From a virus, in the IMG/VR virus record IMGVR_UViG_3300022198_000832, positions 1 through 46,768 of that record: a DNA stretch of 46,768 nucleotides; one strand, given 5' to 3'. The notes below the pieces were generated by a model. The model saw only the letters and a program-made list of their open reading frames with translations. It had not been told where the DNA came from and did no database searches. The first letter of the stretch is position 1, and each line of letters opens with the position of its first letter. This document shows positions 36,550 to 46,414 of the stretch, in pieces. Both the position numbers and the translations under genes were made by a program.

Positions 36550-39500
36550 TTATTGTCCTTGCATATCTTGTCTTTGTGCTATCGCTAATGAATAAGGATC
36601 ATTAGGGAATAATGATTGAACCATTGCACTTCTAGGTACATTCATTTGACCTGTGCTTTGAGGTTGTGGTGTAGGAATAGCTGCTTGTTGTGGCTGTGGT
36701 TGTTGTGGTTGAGTTTGTTGTGGTTGATAATTAACAACTTGTTCTGCTTGAAGTTGACCAAGTGCACTTCCATTTAAATAATTAACACCTTTAGTTGCAT
36801 CTATTGAATTACCTTTTTCAATTTGTTTTAATTCTGGATACATTCTATCTCTTATATCTCTTCTGATTACATTAAGATCAAAACCTAATTGTGGTATTAA
36901 GATATTTTTATTGTAGATGTAATTAGTTACTTCTTCAAAATTAATTTTTTTAGGATCAATTTTTGGAAAATCTTTATCTTCTTGTGAAGCATAATTTAAT
37001 AATCTAATTAATGATTTTGGCACTGTAGGAGACGCTTTAGTTTGTGCTCTTTGCATTCTTTCCATATCAGTATAAACATCTAACATATACTTCAAAGCTT
37101 TTGGATTAGATAAAGCAAAACCAGCTCCTCCTGCTAATAAACCAAAAGTAATAATTCCTGATATACCAGTAGCAATTCCTACACCTGCTAAACCCCCGAT
37201 AGCTCCAAGACCACCAAGTACAAATCTTCTACTCATAAATGTAGATACATCTGCAATTTCTGTACTAAATTCTTTATCTAATATATCTATTAATTTAAGT
37301 AGGTTATTAGCTGACTCTCTACCTTTTTTACCTCCACCATACATTTCAGTAAACTTATCTAATAAAGGTCCCCTGTCTGTAGGCGCATTATAACCAAGTG
37401 CTTTTTTAAACTCATTAACATCAAATGTACCTGCATCTTTTAGTGAAGCTTTTATATCTCTAAGAGGAACTGTTCCAATATTATTTCTAATAGCGGCTTC
37501 AGGATCAATTGATTTAAGTTCTTGTCTTAATTTTGTACCTGTCATTTCATATAAATCATCACTGTTTTTTAAATTAATGACACCCATATTTCTTGCTTCA
37601 TCCATCATTTGAAAAAAAGGTTTTGTAGGTATACCAGGGTTTTTCTTAAAACCTTTTAACATTGCTTCTGCTAAATAAAGTGTACGACCTCTATTAAACA
37701 TTTCTTGACCTAAACCTGGTTTATCTGCATTAACTAATAATCTAAAATCATTTAAAGTACCTGCATCTCCATATTGATAAAATTGTTTAATTGTTTTATC
37801 CCACATTTTAGTTAAAGGAATTCTTCCTTCTTTTTGAACATTTAATAAACCTTTTGTTGCAAAAATATTTGCATCTGTATTTTCAATTTGTTTTGCAACA
37901 TTTGAGTTAAATGTTTGAGTTCCTTCAGAAAAAAATTTATTAGCCATAGTTAATTCATCGTGAAAGTTAGCTAAACCTAAAGTAATCTTTTTAGCATAGT
38001 CATCTGCAGCTTGTTTACCAGATGTTTGTAAAATTTCATCATAACTTTGTTTGAAAGCTTGGCTTCCTAAATAAGCGTTTAAATTTTCTGGGTTTCCTAC
38101 TTTATAAAAATCCTCTTTTGCAGCTGTCATTAAACCAAAAAAAGTATCTTGGAAACCTTCAAGTTTAGAAGTGTTTGCACCTCTCCAAATTGATTTTATA
38201 ATTCCTTGATATTGTTTAGGTGTTATCGTGCTACCTAAGTTATCTAACACACTTACGATCGCAACTAAAGGATCACCAAATTCAGTAGTTCCTTGTTTAG
38301 CTAAAGTTTGTGCTTCTTGAAAAGCGTTAGGATATTGTTGTTTTATTATATCTAAAAAACCTTTTGCTCTTGCTCTCAATGCATCTGTTGGTACAATTTG
38401 AGGATTACCTAATGCATCCGCAATGTTAGCAACATGAGCATACTTTACTTTGTATTGATTATAAAAACTTTCAAAGTTTTGTTTAAAGGTTGGTAAAAAC
38501 TTCATAGATAAGAAGGCTTGATGTTCAATTGGAGCTTGTGCTGTAATTTCATCTAACCAAGCACTAATAGCTTTTTGCTCAATTATTTTTCTTTGTCTTT
38601 TTTTAAAGAATCCTATTGTAGGAAATACCCCTACTGTTTTCCAAAATGTATTTACAAATTTACCAAATAATCCTTTTTCACTAGCAACTGAACTTATGTC
38701 TAAAGCCATACCTTTAGCAGCAGCCATTTCAGTCATTTCTTTTGCTTCCTTTGATCCAATACCTAATGGTCCTTTTAAACCTCTCATTGTTGTTCCTAAA
38801 ACTGGCAAAAGAGCAGAACCAAAAGCATTAAAGAACAAAGCATTCTTAGCGGCTTCAGCACCATGAACAAGTACCTGTTCTGCATAAGGTAGTTTTTTAA
38901 TATCATTATTAGATACTTCTGATAAATCTAAAAAGGCAGCATTTTTAAAATCTGTTCCTAAATTAGCTACATCATATAAAACAGATCCTCCTGCAGCACC
39001 TACTGCACTTGCAGCTTGAGCTTTTAATTCTGTTTGCAATAATTGTGAAGGAGCCCCACTAACAAGTCTTAATCCATCAGCAACTCTTCCAATTGCTCTA
39101 GATGTGTTTCTAAGTAACTTAATATTTCTTATATAAGGAAGATTAGCCATAAAGTTAGTAGCTTTATTTAAATTCATTTGCATTGCTCTAGCTTTATCAA
39201 TACCACCTAACTTAGGATCTGATCTTAAAGCTGCGGCAATTTTAGGTGCGTCTTTTATATAAACAGAAAACCCACCTGCTACGTCACCAGTAAGTTCCAT
39301 ATCTCTTCTTTCAATACCTTTATCAGAGAATGGTAAAAGACCTTCTGTTGCTGTTGTGAATGGTTGTGCTCTTTTTGTTTTTTCTTCAGCTACTGCAATT
39401 GCTCCAAGTTCTCTTTCTTTTTTTACTTCAGCAACATTCTTATAACCTTGTAATTGACCTGTCTCGAACATGTAATCAACTGCTGCTTCTTGTTCAGGTG

Positions 39501-39564
39501 AAAGTTGAGAAGCATCAAAAGTTTTTTTATCTAATCTTTCTTGTAGTTCAGCGAGAGTAGCCAT
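36550..39564 (-). CDS. Large candidate ejection (internal virion) protein
   Basis: 1004 residues, largely helical. Hydrophobic, Gly-rich parts occur near 190-260 (KAQAASAVGAAGGSVLYD and LFFNAFGSALLPVLGTTMRG) and 780-830 (FVLGGLGAIGGLAGVGIATG, then ISGIITFGLLAGGAGFAL). Residues 940-975 are Gln/Pro repeats (QPQQTQPQQPQPQQ). Such large helical proteins with membrane-active segments next to other Gly/Ala-rich virion proteins resemble the injected proteins of short-tailed phages such as P22. No lytic transglycosylase motif is seen. The function is inferred from plan and position. Confidence 0.6.
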   Translation of the reverse strand: MATLAELQERLDKKTFDASQLSPEQEAAVDYMFETGQLQGYKNVAEVKKERELGAIAVAEEKTKRAQPFTTATEGLLPFSDKGIERRDMELTGDVAGGFSVYIKDAPKIAAALRSDPKLGGIDKARAMQMNLNKATNFMANLPYIRNIKLLRNTSRAIGRVADGLRLVSGAPSQLLQTELKAQAASAVGAAGGSVLYDVANLGTDFKNAAFLDLSEVSNNDIKKLPYAEQVLVHGAEAAKNALFFNAFGSALLPVLGTTMRGLKGPLGIGSKEAKEMTEMAAAKGMALDISSVASEKGLFGKFVNTFWKTVGVFPTIGFFKKRQRKIIEQKAISAWLDEITAQAPIEHQAFLSMKFLPTFKQNFESFYNQYKVKYAHVANIADALGNPQIVPTDALRARAKGFLDIIKQQYPNAFQEAQTLAKQGTTEFGDPLVAIVSVLDNLGSTITPKQYQGIIKSIWRGANTSKLEGFQDTFFGLMTAAKEDFYKVGNPENLNAYLGSQAFKQSYDEILQTSGKQAADDYAKKITLGLANFHDELTMANKFFSEGTQTFNSNVAKQIENTDANIFATKGLLNVQKEGRIPLTKMWDKTIKQFYQYGDAGTLNDFRLLVNADKPGLGQEMFNRGRTLYLAEAMLKGFKKNPGIPTKPFFQMMDEARNMGVINLKNSDDLYEMTGTKLRQELKSIDPEAAIRNNIGTVPLRDIKASLKDAGTFDVNEFKKALGYNAPTDRGPLLDKFTEMYGGGKKGRESANNLLKLIDILDKEFSTEIADVSTFMSRRFVLGGLGAIGGLAGVGIATGISGIITFGLLAGGAGFALSNPKALKYMLDVYTDMERMQRAQTKASPTVPKSLIRLLNYASQEDKDFPKIDPKKINFEEVTNYIYNKNILIPQLGFDLNVIRRDIRDRMYPELKQIEKGNSIDATKGVNYLNGSALGQLQAEQVVNYQPQQTQPQQPQPQQAAIPTPQPQSTGQMNVPRSAMVQSLFPNDPYSLAIAQRQDMQGQ

Positions 39565-41690
39565 TATTTAATAGTCCCAATAACATTAAGTTGTTGACCT
39601 TCAACTGCTTTTTGAGCTTCCACTTTATTTATTTTATTAGCCCAATCTGCAATAAAAGGCATATATGAAAAATTTTTGATTATGTATTCATTGGTTCCAC
39701 CTGCAGAAATATATCTTCTACCAATACCTTGAAACCCTTGGTTTAATTGACCTTGTAAATTTTGATAAGCTGCACGAACTGCTCTTGGTGATTTGAAACC
39801 AACAATTTTAGTAGTTGCTTCAGCATTCTCAATATCTTTTTGAGTTAATCTATCTTCAGCTTTGTTAGCGTTAGCAACAATATACTTTAATCTTGTTTGA
39901 ATTAGTTCTGCTTTAGTAATTAAATCTAATTCTTTTTCACCTGGTCTTATTTTTCCTAATATACCTTGTATCTCTTTATTATATTTTGCAGCAATTTCTC
40001 TTGCTTCTTCTGCTTCTTCTGCAGTATAGGATCGTTGTTGTCCAGAAGGATCGAATACAGGAGCGTTAATAATATCACTTAATATTTTTTGATCTGCTTC
40101 ACCTCCAGGTCCACCTAAATCATACCCAAACATAGAACCAACGGATTCTAAAGAACCGATCGCATCTTCTGTAAAACCTTTAATTTTAGGAGCAAGACCG
40201 TAAGCACTATTAGGCATAGCTAAAACTTGTTTTGTCATTTCATAAGCTAAAGCTGTATTATCCAATTGAGTTCTTAGTTTTGCTTCTTGAGCTGCAGAAC
40301 CTTGAATAGGTTTGGATTCAGAATAAGGCATTGGTATTGCTTGTTCAGCTATAATAGTTTTACCATCCTCAGCATATACAGGAGCAAACATTGCTGTTGT
40401 TCCATCATCTTTAAAATAATCAACTGTTCTAGAAGCAATACCAAAAGGACTTTGTGTTATTGGTACATCAACTGTAACTCTTTTTCTAGAACCTGTTACT
40501 GCTCTACCCAATGTTTTTTTTTCTTGTGATTTTAAAAATGCAACAGCTAAATCATTTCTTCTATCTTTCTCTTTAGTGTACAAAGCCATTGCTGTATCAA
40601 CTGTATCGTTACCCGCTTGTCCTAATACATCCAAGAATCCTCTAAAACCTGTTTGTCCTGTCTTACCTGTCATAAGTCCACTAGCAAGTTTCATAAGAAT
40701 TAAATTATTAGTCTGATCATTACCACCAGTTAAATTTTGAATTTTGTTATAAAATTTATTAAACATTTCAGCTTCTTCAGCATTTGCTTTTGTGTTTGCA
40801 TCATCTCTTATTTTAGCGCCTGCCTTAGCAGTGTTATCTTGTCTTTCAGCTACACTTTTAATTTCTCCAGCAGTCATAGTTTCTAAATTATCTTTTGGAT
40901 CACTAAATTTAGATTCATCTACAATTTTTGTGTTAGATCCAGGTGCTTGTGATTGAATCAAATAAGGTTGAGTTAATTGTTCTAAAGTTTGTTTTTGTTC
41001 AACGCCTTGTTTTGATTCATATTGATAAGCTTGTGTTAAAGCTTCTTTAGCCATTTGTTTATATTCATTTGAATTAACATTAATATTTGGATTAGTTTTA
41101 TCTTGTTCAATAGCTTTTACAACTTCATCAACAGATAAAGGTTCTCCTAAAACAGTTGGTTCTACACCTAAACCTAAATAATCTCCTGCTAAACCTGTAC
41201 CTAATCCACCAAAACCAACTGCTGTTGTTCCTTTTGGTAATCTTCTAGAAAACTCTGCACCTGTTTTCTGCATTGCTTCAGCAGTTTGTGGGAATTTTTT
41301 TCTTAAAGTTCTTTGTGAACCTGCTAATCTTAAACCTCTTGATGCTAAGGGTGTTCCTAATGCTAAAGCTCCAATTCCTGTAAGTACTTGTGGAATATCT
41401 CCTTCTTGATATCCTTCCATAATGTCCCCTACACCTTCACCACCAAGTAATAAACCTGTGCCTGCTTCGGTTGCACCTGTAGTTCCTGGAAATCTTTTAG
41501 CACCTCTTGCCATTAAGCCTATCAAGCCTGTGCCTGAAGATCCTTGTGATAAACCTGCTCCGGTTGTTCCTAATGTTCTTGCTCCGAATGCTTTTGTTCC
41601 TTGATATGCAGTTCTTGCTCCTTGAGCTAATCTTCCAGCTCTAAGAAGGTTCATTAAACCCATACCTGCTGCTGCGAATGGTAAAGGCAT
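39564..41690 (-). CDS. Candidate ejection or internal virion protein
   Basis: 708 residues. The first 150 are Gly/Ala/Leu-rich (FAAAGMGLMNLLRAGRLAQG, then IMEGYQEGDIPQVLTGIGAL), suggesting membrane insertion. The middle is charged and helical. A beta-like segment follows (GSRKRVTVDVPITQSPFGIA). The C-terminal 200 residues are helical. No enzymatic motif is visible. Overlaps both neighbours by one nucleotide, so the three large genes form one unit. Ejection role is inferred. Confidence 0.6.
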   Translation of the reverse strand: MPLPFAAAGMGLMNLLRAGRLAQGARTAYQGTKAFGARTLGTTGAGLSQGSSGTGLIGLMARGAKRFPGTTGATEAGTGLLLGGEGVGDIMEGYQEGDIPQVLTGIGALALGTPLASRGLRLAGSQRTLRKKFPQTAEAMQKTGAEFSRRLPKGTTAVGFGGLGTGLAGDYLGLGVEPTVLGEPLSVDEVVKAIEQDKTNPNINVNSNEYKQMAKEALTQAYQYESKQGVEQKQTLEQLTQPYLIQSQAPGSNTKIVDESKFSDPKDNLETMTAGEIKSVAERQDNTAKAGAKIRDDANTKANAEEAEMFNKFYNKIQNLTGGNDQTNNLILMKLASGLMTGKTGQTGFRGFLDVLGQAGNDTVDTAMALYTKEKDRRNDLAVAFLKSQEKKTLGRAVTGSRKRVTVDVPITQSPFGIASRTVDYFKDDGTTAMFAPVYAEDGKTIIAEQAIPMPYSESKPIQGSAAQEAKLRTQLDNTALAYEMTKQVLAMPNSAYGLAPKIKGFTEDAIGSLESVGSMFGYDLGGPGGEADQKILSDIINAPVFDPSGQQRSYTAEEAEEAREIAAKYNKEIQGILGKIRPGEKELDLITKAELIQTRLKYIVANANKAEDRLTQKDIENAEATTKIVGFKSPRAVRAAYQNLQGQLNQGFQGIGRRYISAGGTNEYIIKNFSYMPFIADWANKINKVEAQKAVEGQQLNVIGTIK

Positions 41691-42565
41691 TAAACCCTCC
41701 TTTGACCCAAGTTATAGGCCGCGTATGCTCCAATTCCTGTTCCAACAGCTTGTGCTAAAGGATTAGATCCTGGTGCCGTGGTCGCTGTTACTGCAGACTG
41801 TGATGTTGGTAAATTAGTCATAATACCTTTTAAGAACTCTAATCTTTGATAAGGTTCATATGCTCTAGCCATCTCTGTTGCTCTAGAAGCTTCTAAAGCT
41901 TGTTGACCTAACTGTTGTTGAATTCCTCCAGCTTGTAATAAGCTTGCTATGTCAGCTTGTTGCATTGCTTGTTGTTGTCCGCCTAACGCTCCAAGTAACT
42001 GACCTCCTTGCATTCCTGCTTGTGTTTGCATTGCTTGTTGTTGTTGAGCAGCACCTACTGCTTGACCAAATCCTGTAGCTAAAGACTGACCAATGTTAGC
42101 TTGAGTCGCTCTTTGTAATTCTGCTCTTTGTATTCCTTCTCTTGCACCACCAAATGCACCTGCTCCAATAGCTTGAGCACTTAATTGATTCTGTGCCATT
42201 TGACCTTGTCTTGCAATTTCATCAGTAACATATTGTTGATAAGGATTTAAAAATTGATTTATATTTGGACCTGCTTGTGCAGTTTGTAAAGATTGTAATA
42301 TTGATCCAATACCTGCAGTAGTAGTTGGTGCTCCTATGCCTGTTTGACCTGCTTGTGTAAAACCTGTTTGTTGTAAAGCACTTGGCGCTGCAACTTGGAA
42401 TGCAGGAATACCTACAGGTGTTTTTGCTAATGTAGCAGCTTGATCATATAAGGCGAGCTTACGGCTTTCGACTTCTGGTGCTTCTCTAGCTATCGATACT
42501 TGAGTACCTGATGATGAGCCGCCTCCGCCGCCGCCACCACCTCCGCCTCCGAAGATGAAACTCAT
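41690..42565 (-). CDS. Gly/Gln/Ala-rich virion protein with polyglycine start
   Basis: 291 residues. MSFIF is followed by eleven glycines in a row, then Ser. Later comes FLNPYQQYVTDEIARQGQMA and GAGAFGGAREGIQRAEL, a signature I have seen in proteins of marine podoviruses, followed by Gln/Ala repeats (AAQQQQAMQTQAGMQ). Probably a small ejection or pilot-type protein. GGAG lies before the ATG. The function is inferred from the neighbours. Confidence 0.65.
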   Translation of the reverse strand: MSFIFGGGGGGGGGGGSSSGTQVSIAREAPEVESRKLALYDQAATLAKTPVGIPAFQVAAPSALQQTGFTQAGQTGIGAPTTTAGIGSILQSLQTAQAGPNINQFLNPYQQYVTDEIARQGQMAQNQLSAQAIGAGAFGGAREGIQRAELQRATQANIGQSLATGFGQAVGAAQQQQAMQTQAGMQGGQLLGALGGQQQAMQQADIASLLQAGGIQQQLGQQALEASRATEMARAYEPYQRLEFLKGIMTNLPTSQSAVTATTAPGSNPLAQAVGTGIGAYAAYNLGQRRV

Positions 42566-42566
42566 A

Positions 42567-43028
42567 TTATTTTAACTCCTTTGTATATAAATATCTTTTT
42601 ACTTTCCATTCTTTACCTTCTAAAAACTTTTGCCAACCCGGTCTTGCATGCACAGCTACTCGTTTGCAATCGTTTTGAATAGCTAGATGTTCTATCATCT
42701 CTGCAGCTTCGTCTTGCCATAGTTCTCTTTTTTCTCCTTTTAACAATATGACTTCACATTGTTTAAAGTTAGGAAGTTCTACAATCCTTGTAACAAAAAC
42801 ACCAAAGACTTTAGACTTCAAACCATCATCAGAGCCAAACATTACAAATAACTGAAAGGCTCCTCTTTTAATTCCTTCTTTAAGATCTTCGATACTCATA
42901 GGATCCCCATCATATCTAAGACCTTCTCTGAGCATAAAGTCTACTAATACCCAATACTCATCAACCTTTTTAGGTTCAATGTATAATACACCAACCTCTT
43001 TTTTAATTTGTTTCTTTTCTGGCTGCAT
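42567..43028 (-). CDS. Possible GNAT-fold/gp13-like protein
   Basis: 153 residues. VLYIEPKKVDEYWVLVDFML, SKVFGVFVTRIVELPNFKQC, then MIEHLAIQNDCKRVAVHARP and GWQKFLEGKEWK resemble the acetyltransferase fold, a strand-helix layout with a final W..f. I note the plan of T7 gp13-like virion proteins in marine phages, but cannot confirm. It overlaps its upstream neighbour by 26 nt. No clear acetyl-CoA loop is evident. Confidence 0.5.
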   Translation of the reverse strand: MQPEKKQIKKEVGVLYIEPKKVDEYWVLVDFMLREGLRYDGDPMSIEDLKEGIKRGAFQLFVMFGSDDGLKSKVFGVFVTRIVELPNFKQCEVILLKGEKRELWQDEAAEMIEHLAIQNDCKRVAVHARPGWQKFLEGKEWKVKRYLYTKELK

Positions 43029-43971
43029 CTAATAAATCAAATATTCGTTTAAATTTAGCTTGTTGTCCATAGAAAAATGCTGCACCCTTTTTTCTCATAT
43101 CTTTCATACTAGCTGGGTTAGCTCCTTCTAGGATACCTGCTCCTAAGATTGCATCCGCTCTTGAAACAAATTCTCCATCAGCTAATTGAGCTAAGATTGT
43201 ATCTGTATCTTTATCTCCATTACCTGTGCCATCTTCTACGTATCCTTCTGCTCTTACGTAGTTATTGTAATCTTTTTCATCGTGGTCAAATTTTGATGGT
43301 AAATAATTAATACCACCTTGATTAAATTTTCTTATTTCTGCTATTCCACCTTTACTAAAGGCATACATTGAATTAGCTCTAGTAGTATAATTATAAATAT
43401 CATCAGGTGTATTTGTAGTTCCATAATCGTAACTTTCTAAAATTCCTTCTAATTGTTTATCTGCTTTTTCTTGTGCTGCTTTATAATCTTCAGGTCTTGT
43501 ACCTGGTGGCATTTCAGGTTTATCTTCATCTCCTGCTAATAAAGTTGTTGCTCCTAAACCAAAACCCAATTGTGCTCCAGGAGAAAGACCTAGGAATCCT
43601 GATCCACCAAATTTTTCAGCGGCAACTGTAGGGTCCATACCTTTTTCAATTGCAGCTTTCATTGCTGTTTCGTTACTTTTAGTTCCAATTAAATTTTTAA
43701 TACCACTCATTGTATTTTGTGGTGCCATTGCAACTTGTTGTCCAACTGAAGGTACAGGTCCCATAGCTCCTGCTGCAGGGCCTCCTACAAATGAACCTGT
43801 CATACCAGGTATTGATGTTGAACCAAATGCTTGAAAAGGACCAACACCTGCCATACCTGCAAATTGGCCTATTCCGCCTGCAAGTGCAGCGTCTCTTAAT
43901 GCTCTATTTGTTGATTTACCTCTTAACTTCTGTATACCAAAAGTTGCGAGTGCTATTGTAAATGGATCCAT
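43003..43971 (-). CDS. Virion protein with LADGEFV motif
   Basis: 322 residues. The N-terminus (DPFTIALATFGIQKLRG, then ALAGGIGQFAGMAGVG) is Gly/Ala-rich. The C-terminal 130 contain KGGIAEIRKFNQGGINYLP, GDKDTDTILAQLADGEFVSR and GAAFFYGQQAKFKRIFDLLD, a signature familiar from marine phage proteins of tail or ejection modules. The KGG/QGG motifs echo those in the small head-module proteins. Function unknown; it belongs to the ejection-type operon. Confidence 0.7.
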   Translation of the reverse strand: MDPFTIALATFGIQKLRGKSTNRALRDAALAGGIGQFAGMAGVGPFQAFGSTSIPGMTGSFVGGPAAGAMGPVPSVGQQVAMAPQNTMSGIKNLIGTKSNETAMKAAIEKGMDPTVAAEKFGGSGFLGLSPGAQLGFGLGATTLLAGDEDKPEMPPGTRPEDYKAAQEKADKQLEGILESYDYGTTNTPDDIYNYTTRANSMYAFSKGGIAEIRKFNQGGINYLPSKFDHDEKDYNNYVRAEGYVEDGTGNGDKDTDTILAQLADGEFVSRADAILGAGILEGANPASMKDMRKKGAAFFYGQQAKFKRIFDLLDAARKETN

Positions 43972-44028
43972 AATAATTTTTAACTAGTTATTATGGTATT
44001 TTAACTTATATAAGGCTATTCATCAATA

Positions 44029-44787
44029 TCAGCCAATTTTAATAAATTCATCCATCACTTTACCTTTATAGTGATGTTCTCCAATATGGCTTATTTCTTC
44101 ATCTACTAAGGCATATATTTTACCACCAATAGATGTCCATAACTTACAGAAGTAAAAATCTTCACCCATATAAGTTTTTTGACTTGGACTCCAATAAGTA
44201 TCAAAAAAGTTATAATAATGTGGTCGATCTACTAACTTACCATTCATCATAGTTTTTTGAACAATAGTTAGTTCTTTGTAATGTTCTATTAATTTTTCAA
44301 AAGCAGATCTTTTAATCATCATCATACCTGTAGGTCCTTTTTGTACTTCTATGAAACCATCTTTAGGACTTATATTATTAATATCAGGTAACTCTATTGG
44401 AAAAATATGACCCATAGTACCAACATCATCATCAGGTCTTTTTTCAAAATCTTTTCTAAATTTAGGATCAGATACACTTTTCATAGGATAAGGTATTAAA
44501 CTTATTTCGTGCGGTGATTTAAATAATCGATAAACTGATCTAGTAGTAAACTCAATATCAGAATCTATAAATAACATTTGATCTGCATCTGAATTTAAAA
44601 AAGCTGATGTTAATAAGTTTCTACCTTGTGTTACTAAACTGCTTTTCATCAAATGAAATGTAATTTTTGTTTTATTTAATATAGCTTCTTTTTGTAAATC
44701 TAAACAAGCTTTCATAAAATGAATTGAAACATCAGAATGCACAGGAGTGCAAACCATTAAATGTTTACCCTTGATTTCGTTTGACAT
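44029..44787 (-). CDS. Glycosyltransferase family 2-like protein
   Basis: 252 residues. MVCTPVHSDVSIHFMKACLD is the first strand and helix, MLFIDSDIEFTTRSVYRLF carries the DxD-type metal site (about 92-110), and GEDFYFCKLWTSIGGKIYAL has the E-D catalytic region of GT-A enzymes. Such genes in phages modify DNA, virion fibres or host surface sugars. AGGAG precedes the ATG and it overlaps the next glycosyltransferase by 23 nt. The substrate is unknown. Confidence 0.8.
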   Translation of the reverse strand: MSNEIKGKHLMVCTPVHSDVSIHFMKACLDLQKEAILNKTKITFHLMKSSLVTQGRNLLTSAFLNSDADQMLFIDSDIEFTTRSVYRLFKSPHEISLIPYPMKSVSDPKFRKDFEKRPDDDVGTMGHIFPIELPDINNISPKDGFIEVQKGPTGMMMIKRSAFEKLIEHYKELTIVQKTMMNGKLVDRPHYYNFFDTYWSPSQKTYMGEDFYFCKLWTSIGGKIYALVDEEISHIGEHHYKGKVMDEFIKIG

Positions 44788-45706
44788 TAATTACTCCTCT
44801 TAAAAAGTTTTCCCAATGTTGACCAATATATTTCCAATCATAAAATCTTTTATAGTATTCTTGTTGAAACTGTAAGCCATCTTTTAAATCATGCTTAAAC
44901 ATATTTTTAACTTGTAAAATACATTCAGCTAATTGAATAGCTAGTTTAGGTTTATTATTTGTATAAGGTATATAAACAGGAAACTCACAACAAGTTTCTG
45001 GCAGAGCGCCGAGATCCGTGGTTATTAAAATTTGACCCGCTGCTAGTGATTCCATAGCCGATATACAAAATGTTTCTTCCCAGATACTAGGGAAACAATT
45101 AACATCATAATCTTTTAATTTAGACATTAAGGTTGTGTGATCACAGTAACCCATATAGTTTACATTAGGTAATGATTTAGCTTTTTCATATAAAGGTAAA
45201 TACTTACTATCATTAGAATCTTTAAACTTTTTGCCATATATTTCTGTACTTGAATAAACATCTAATGTTACATTAGGGTCTTTAATACCTTCCATAGCTG
45301 CAAGAGCTATTTCTAATCCTCTCCAAGGAGTAGATATGTAACACATTTTTATTTTATCTTTAGGGGTGAAATCTGTTTTTAATTGTAGTTCTGTATAATC
45401 AATAGCATTTTTAATTACAGTACATTTATCTTCAGGTACATTAAATTGTTTTCTAAAGTTATGATAATTCCAATGACTATTAAATACATACCAGTCATAT
45501 TTAGAATGATTATCTTTATTCTTAAACCAAGGGTATAAATTAGGTTGATCCCAAGAATTTTTTTGCCAAAGTATATTTGCTTTTAAAGGATCTAAAGGAA
45601 TTTTTTCAGGAACAGATGTAGTTATTTGAACAGCATCAATCGCACCTTGATTGACGTATTTTTTTAAATAAGCTAATTGTATTTCTGTACCACCTGCGGG
45701 TTGCAT
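44765..45706 (-). CDS. Glycosyltransferase family 4-like (GT-B) protein
   Basis: 313 residues. PAGGTEIQLAYLKKYVNQ (3-20) is the glycine loop of the N-terminal Rossmann domain, unusually close to the start, so the N-terminus is abbreviated. KYDWYVFNSHWNYHNF follows. The C-terminal domain has YISTPWRGLEIALAAMEG and EETFCISAMESLAAGQILIT with the E-x7-E nucleotide-sugar motif. Likely works with the adjacent GT2-like enzyme. Starts at the last base of the gene upstream. Confidence 0.8.
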   Translation of the reverse strand: MQPAGGTEIQLAYLKKYVNQGAIDAVQITTSVPEKIPLDPLKANILWQKNSWDQPNLYPWFKNKDNHSKYDWYVFNSHWNYHNFRKQFNVPEDKCTVIKNAIDYTELQLKTDFTPKDKIKMCYISTPWRGLEIALAAMEGIKDPNVTLDVYSSTEIYGKKFKDSNDSKYLPLYEKAKSLPNVNYMGYCDHTTLMSKLKDYDVNCFPSIWEETFCISAMESLAAGQILITTDLGALPETCCEFPVYIPYTNNKPKLAIQLAECILQVKNMFKHDLKDGLQFQQEYYKRFYDWKYIGQHWENFLRGVINVKRNQG

Positions 45707-45930
45707 TATTTTTTGGTTTTACCAAAAACTGTCATAGATGCAACTGTTATTTTCTGGTTAATTTGTAAATCATCCACGCTAGTGTCAGTGTTGGGGTCAG
45801 CAACATCAGTATCAAAATCAACTTTGCTAGCATAGACTTTTCCAGTTCTTTTGTTCTTTACTTCTTCCTCTGCTTTTGCAGGGATTACAGGAACTTCTTC
45901 TCCATTAATTATTATAGTCTTTTGTGACAT
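45706..45930 (-). CDS. Small hypothetical virion-module protein
   Basis: 74 residues, charged: SQKTIIINGEEVPVIPAKAE then NKRTGKVYASKVDFDTDVAD and a short basic end (TVFGKTKK). The pattern looks like a small beta protein or capping fragment. It is between the GT pair and the beta-rich virion genes. No family recognised. Confidence 0.55.
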   Translation of the reverse strand: MSQKTIIINGEEVPVIPAKAEEEVKNKRTGKVYASKVDFDTDVADPNTDTSVDDLQINQKITVASMTVFGKTKK

Positions 45931-45948
45931 ATGTATTTATACCTTATT

Positions 45949-46083
45949 TTATCTTCCTTGTCCACGATACTTCTTAGGTCTTGTAGTTTTAGGGCCGTAC
46001 TTCTTTCTAAGTCTGCCTGGTCTTTTCTTTTTAGTTCTTTTAAAAAATTCTATTGAACCTATCTGTGATTTCTTCTTAGCCAT
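45949..46083 (-). CDS. Tiny very basic protein (44 aa)
   Basis: 44 residues, about half Lys or Arg: KKKSQIGSIEFFKRTKKKRP then GRLRKKYGPKTTRPKKYR. It overlaps the 3' end of the next upstream gene by 8 nt. The composition suggests nucleic-acid or capsid-interior binding. Too short to classify, but overlap and composition support coding. Confidence 0.6.
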   Translation of the reverse strand: MAKKKSQIGSIEFFKRTKKKRPGRLRKKYGPKTTRPKKYRGQGR

Positions 46084-46414
46084 TCTCGTCTGATCTATTT
46101 ATCTCTAATATAGAAATAACTGCTGATATTCCTGTTGTTGTATTACATTCCATTTTTAAAATATCACTCTCTTCTAATATAATAGGTCCTTTAGCAACAT
46201 TGCATATAGTCGGTCCTGATATAGAAGCGTAAGCAATTTGATAAGTAGCTGTAGCTGAATTATCAGTAATAGAAGTTTTATGTATTTTGGATCCTGATTC
46301 GTTTGTAACTTGTATGTTTTGAATAATAGCTCTTGAATCAGCAGGACAAGAATATACGGATACTACTGAAGTAGTTGTTGGATCATAGAATGCGTTTTTA
46401 TAAAAATTAGCCAT
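46076..46414 (-). CDS. Small beta-rich virion protein
   Basis: 112 residues, Thr/Ser/Ile-rich with alternating strands: NAFYDPTTTSVVSVYSCPAD, then AIIQNIQVTNESGSKIHK and GISAVISILEINR. Resembles fibre or decoration modules, as do its neighbours upstream and 284-604. Starts at the last base of the gene upstream. No catalytic motif. Confidence 0.6.
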   Translation of the reverse strand: MANFYKNAFYDPTTTSVVSVYSCPADSRAIIQNIQVTNESGSKIHKTSITDNSATATYQIAYASISGPTICNVAKGPIILEESDILKMECNTTTGISAVISILEINRSDENG

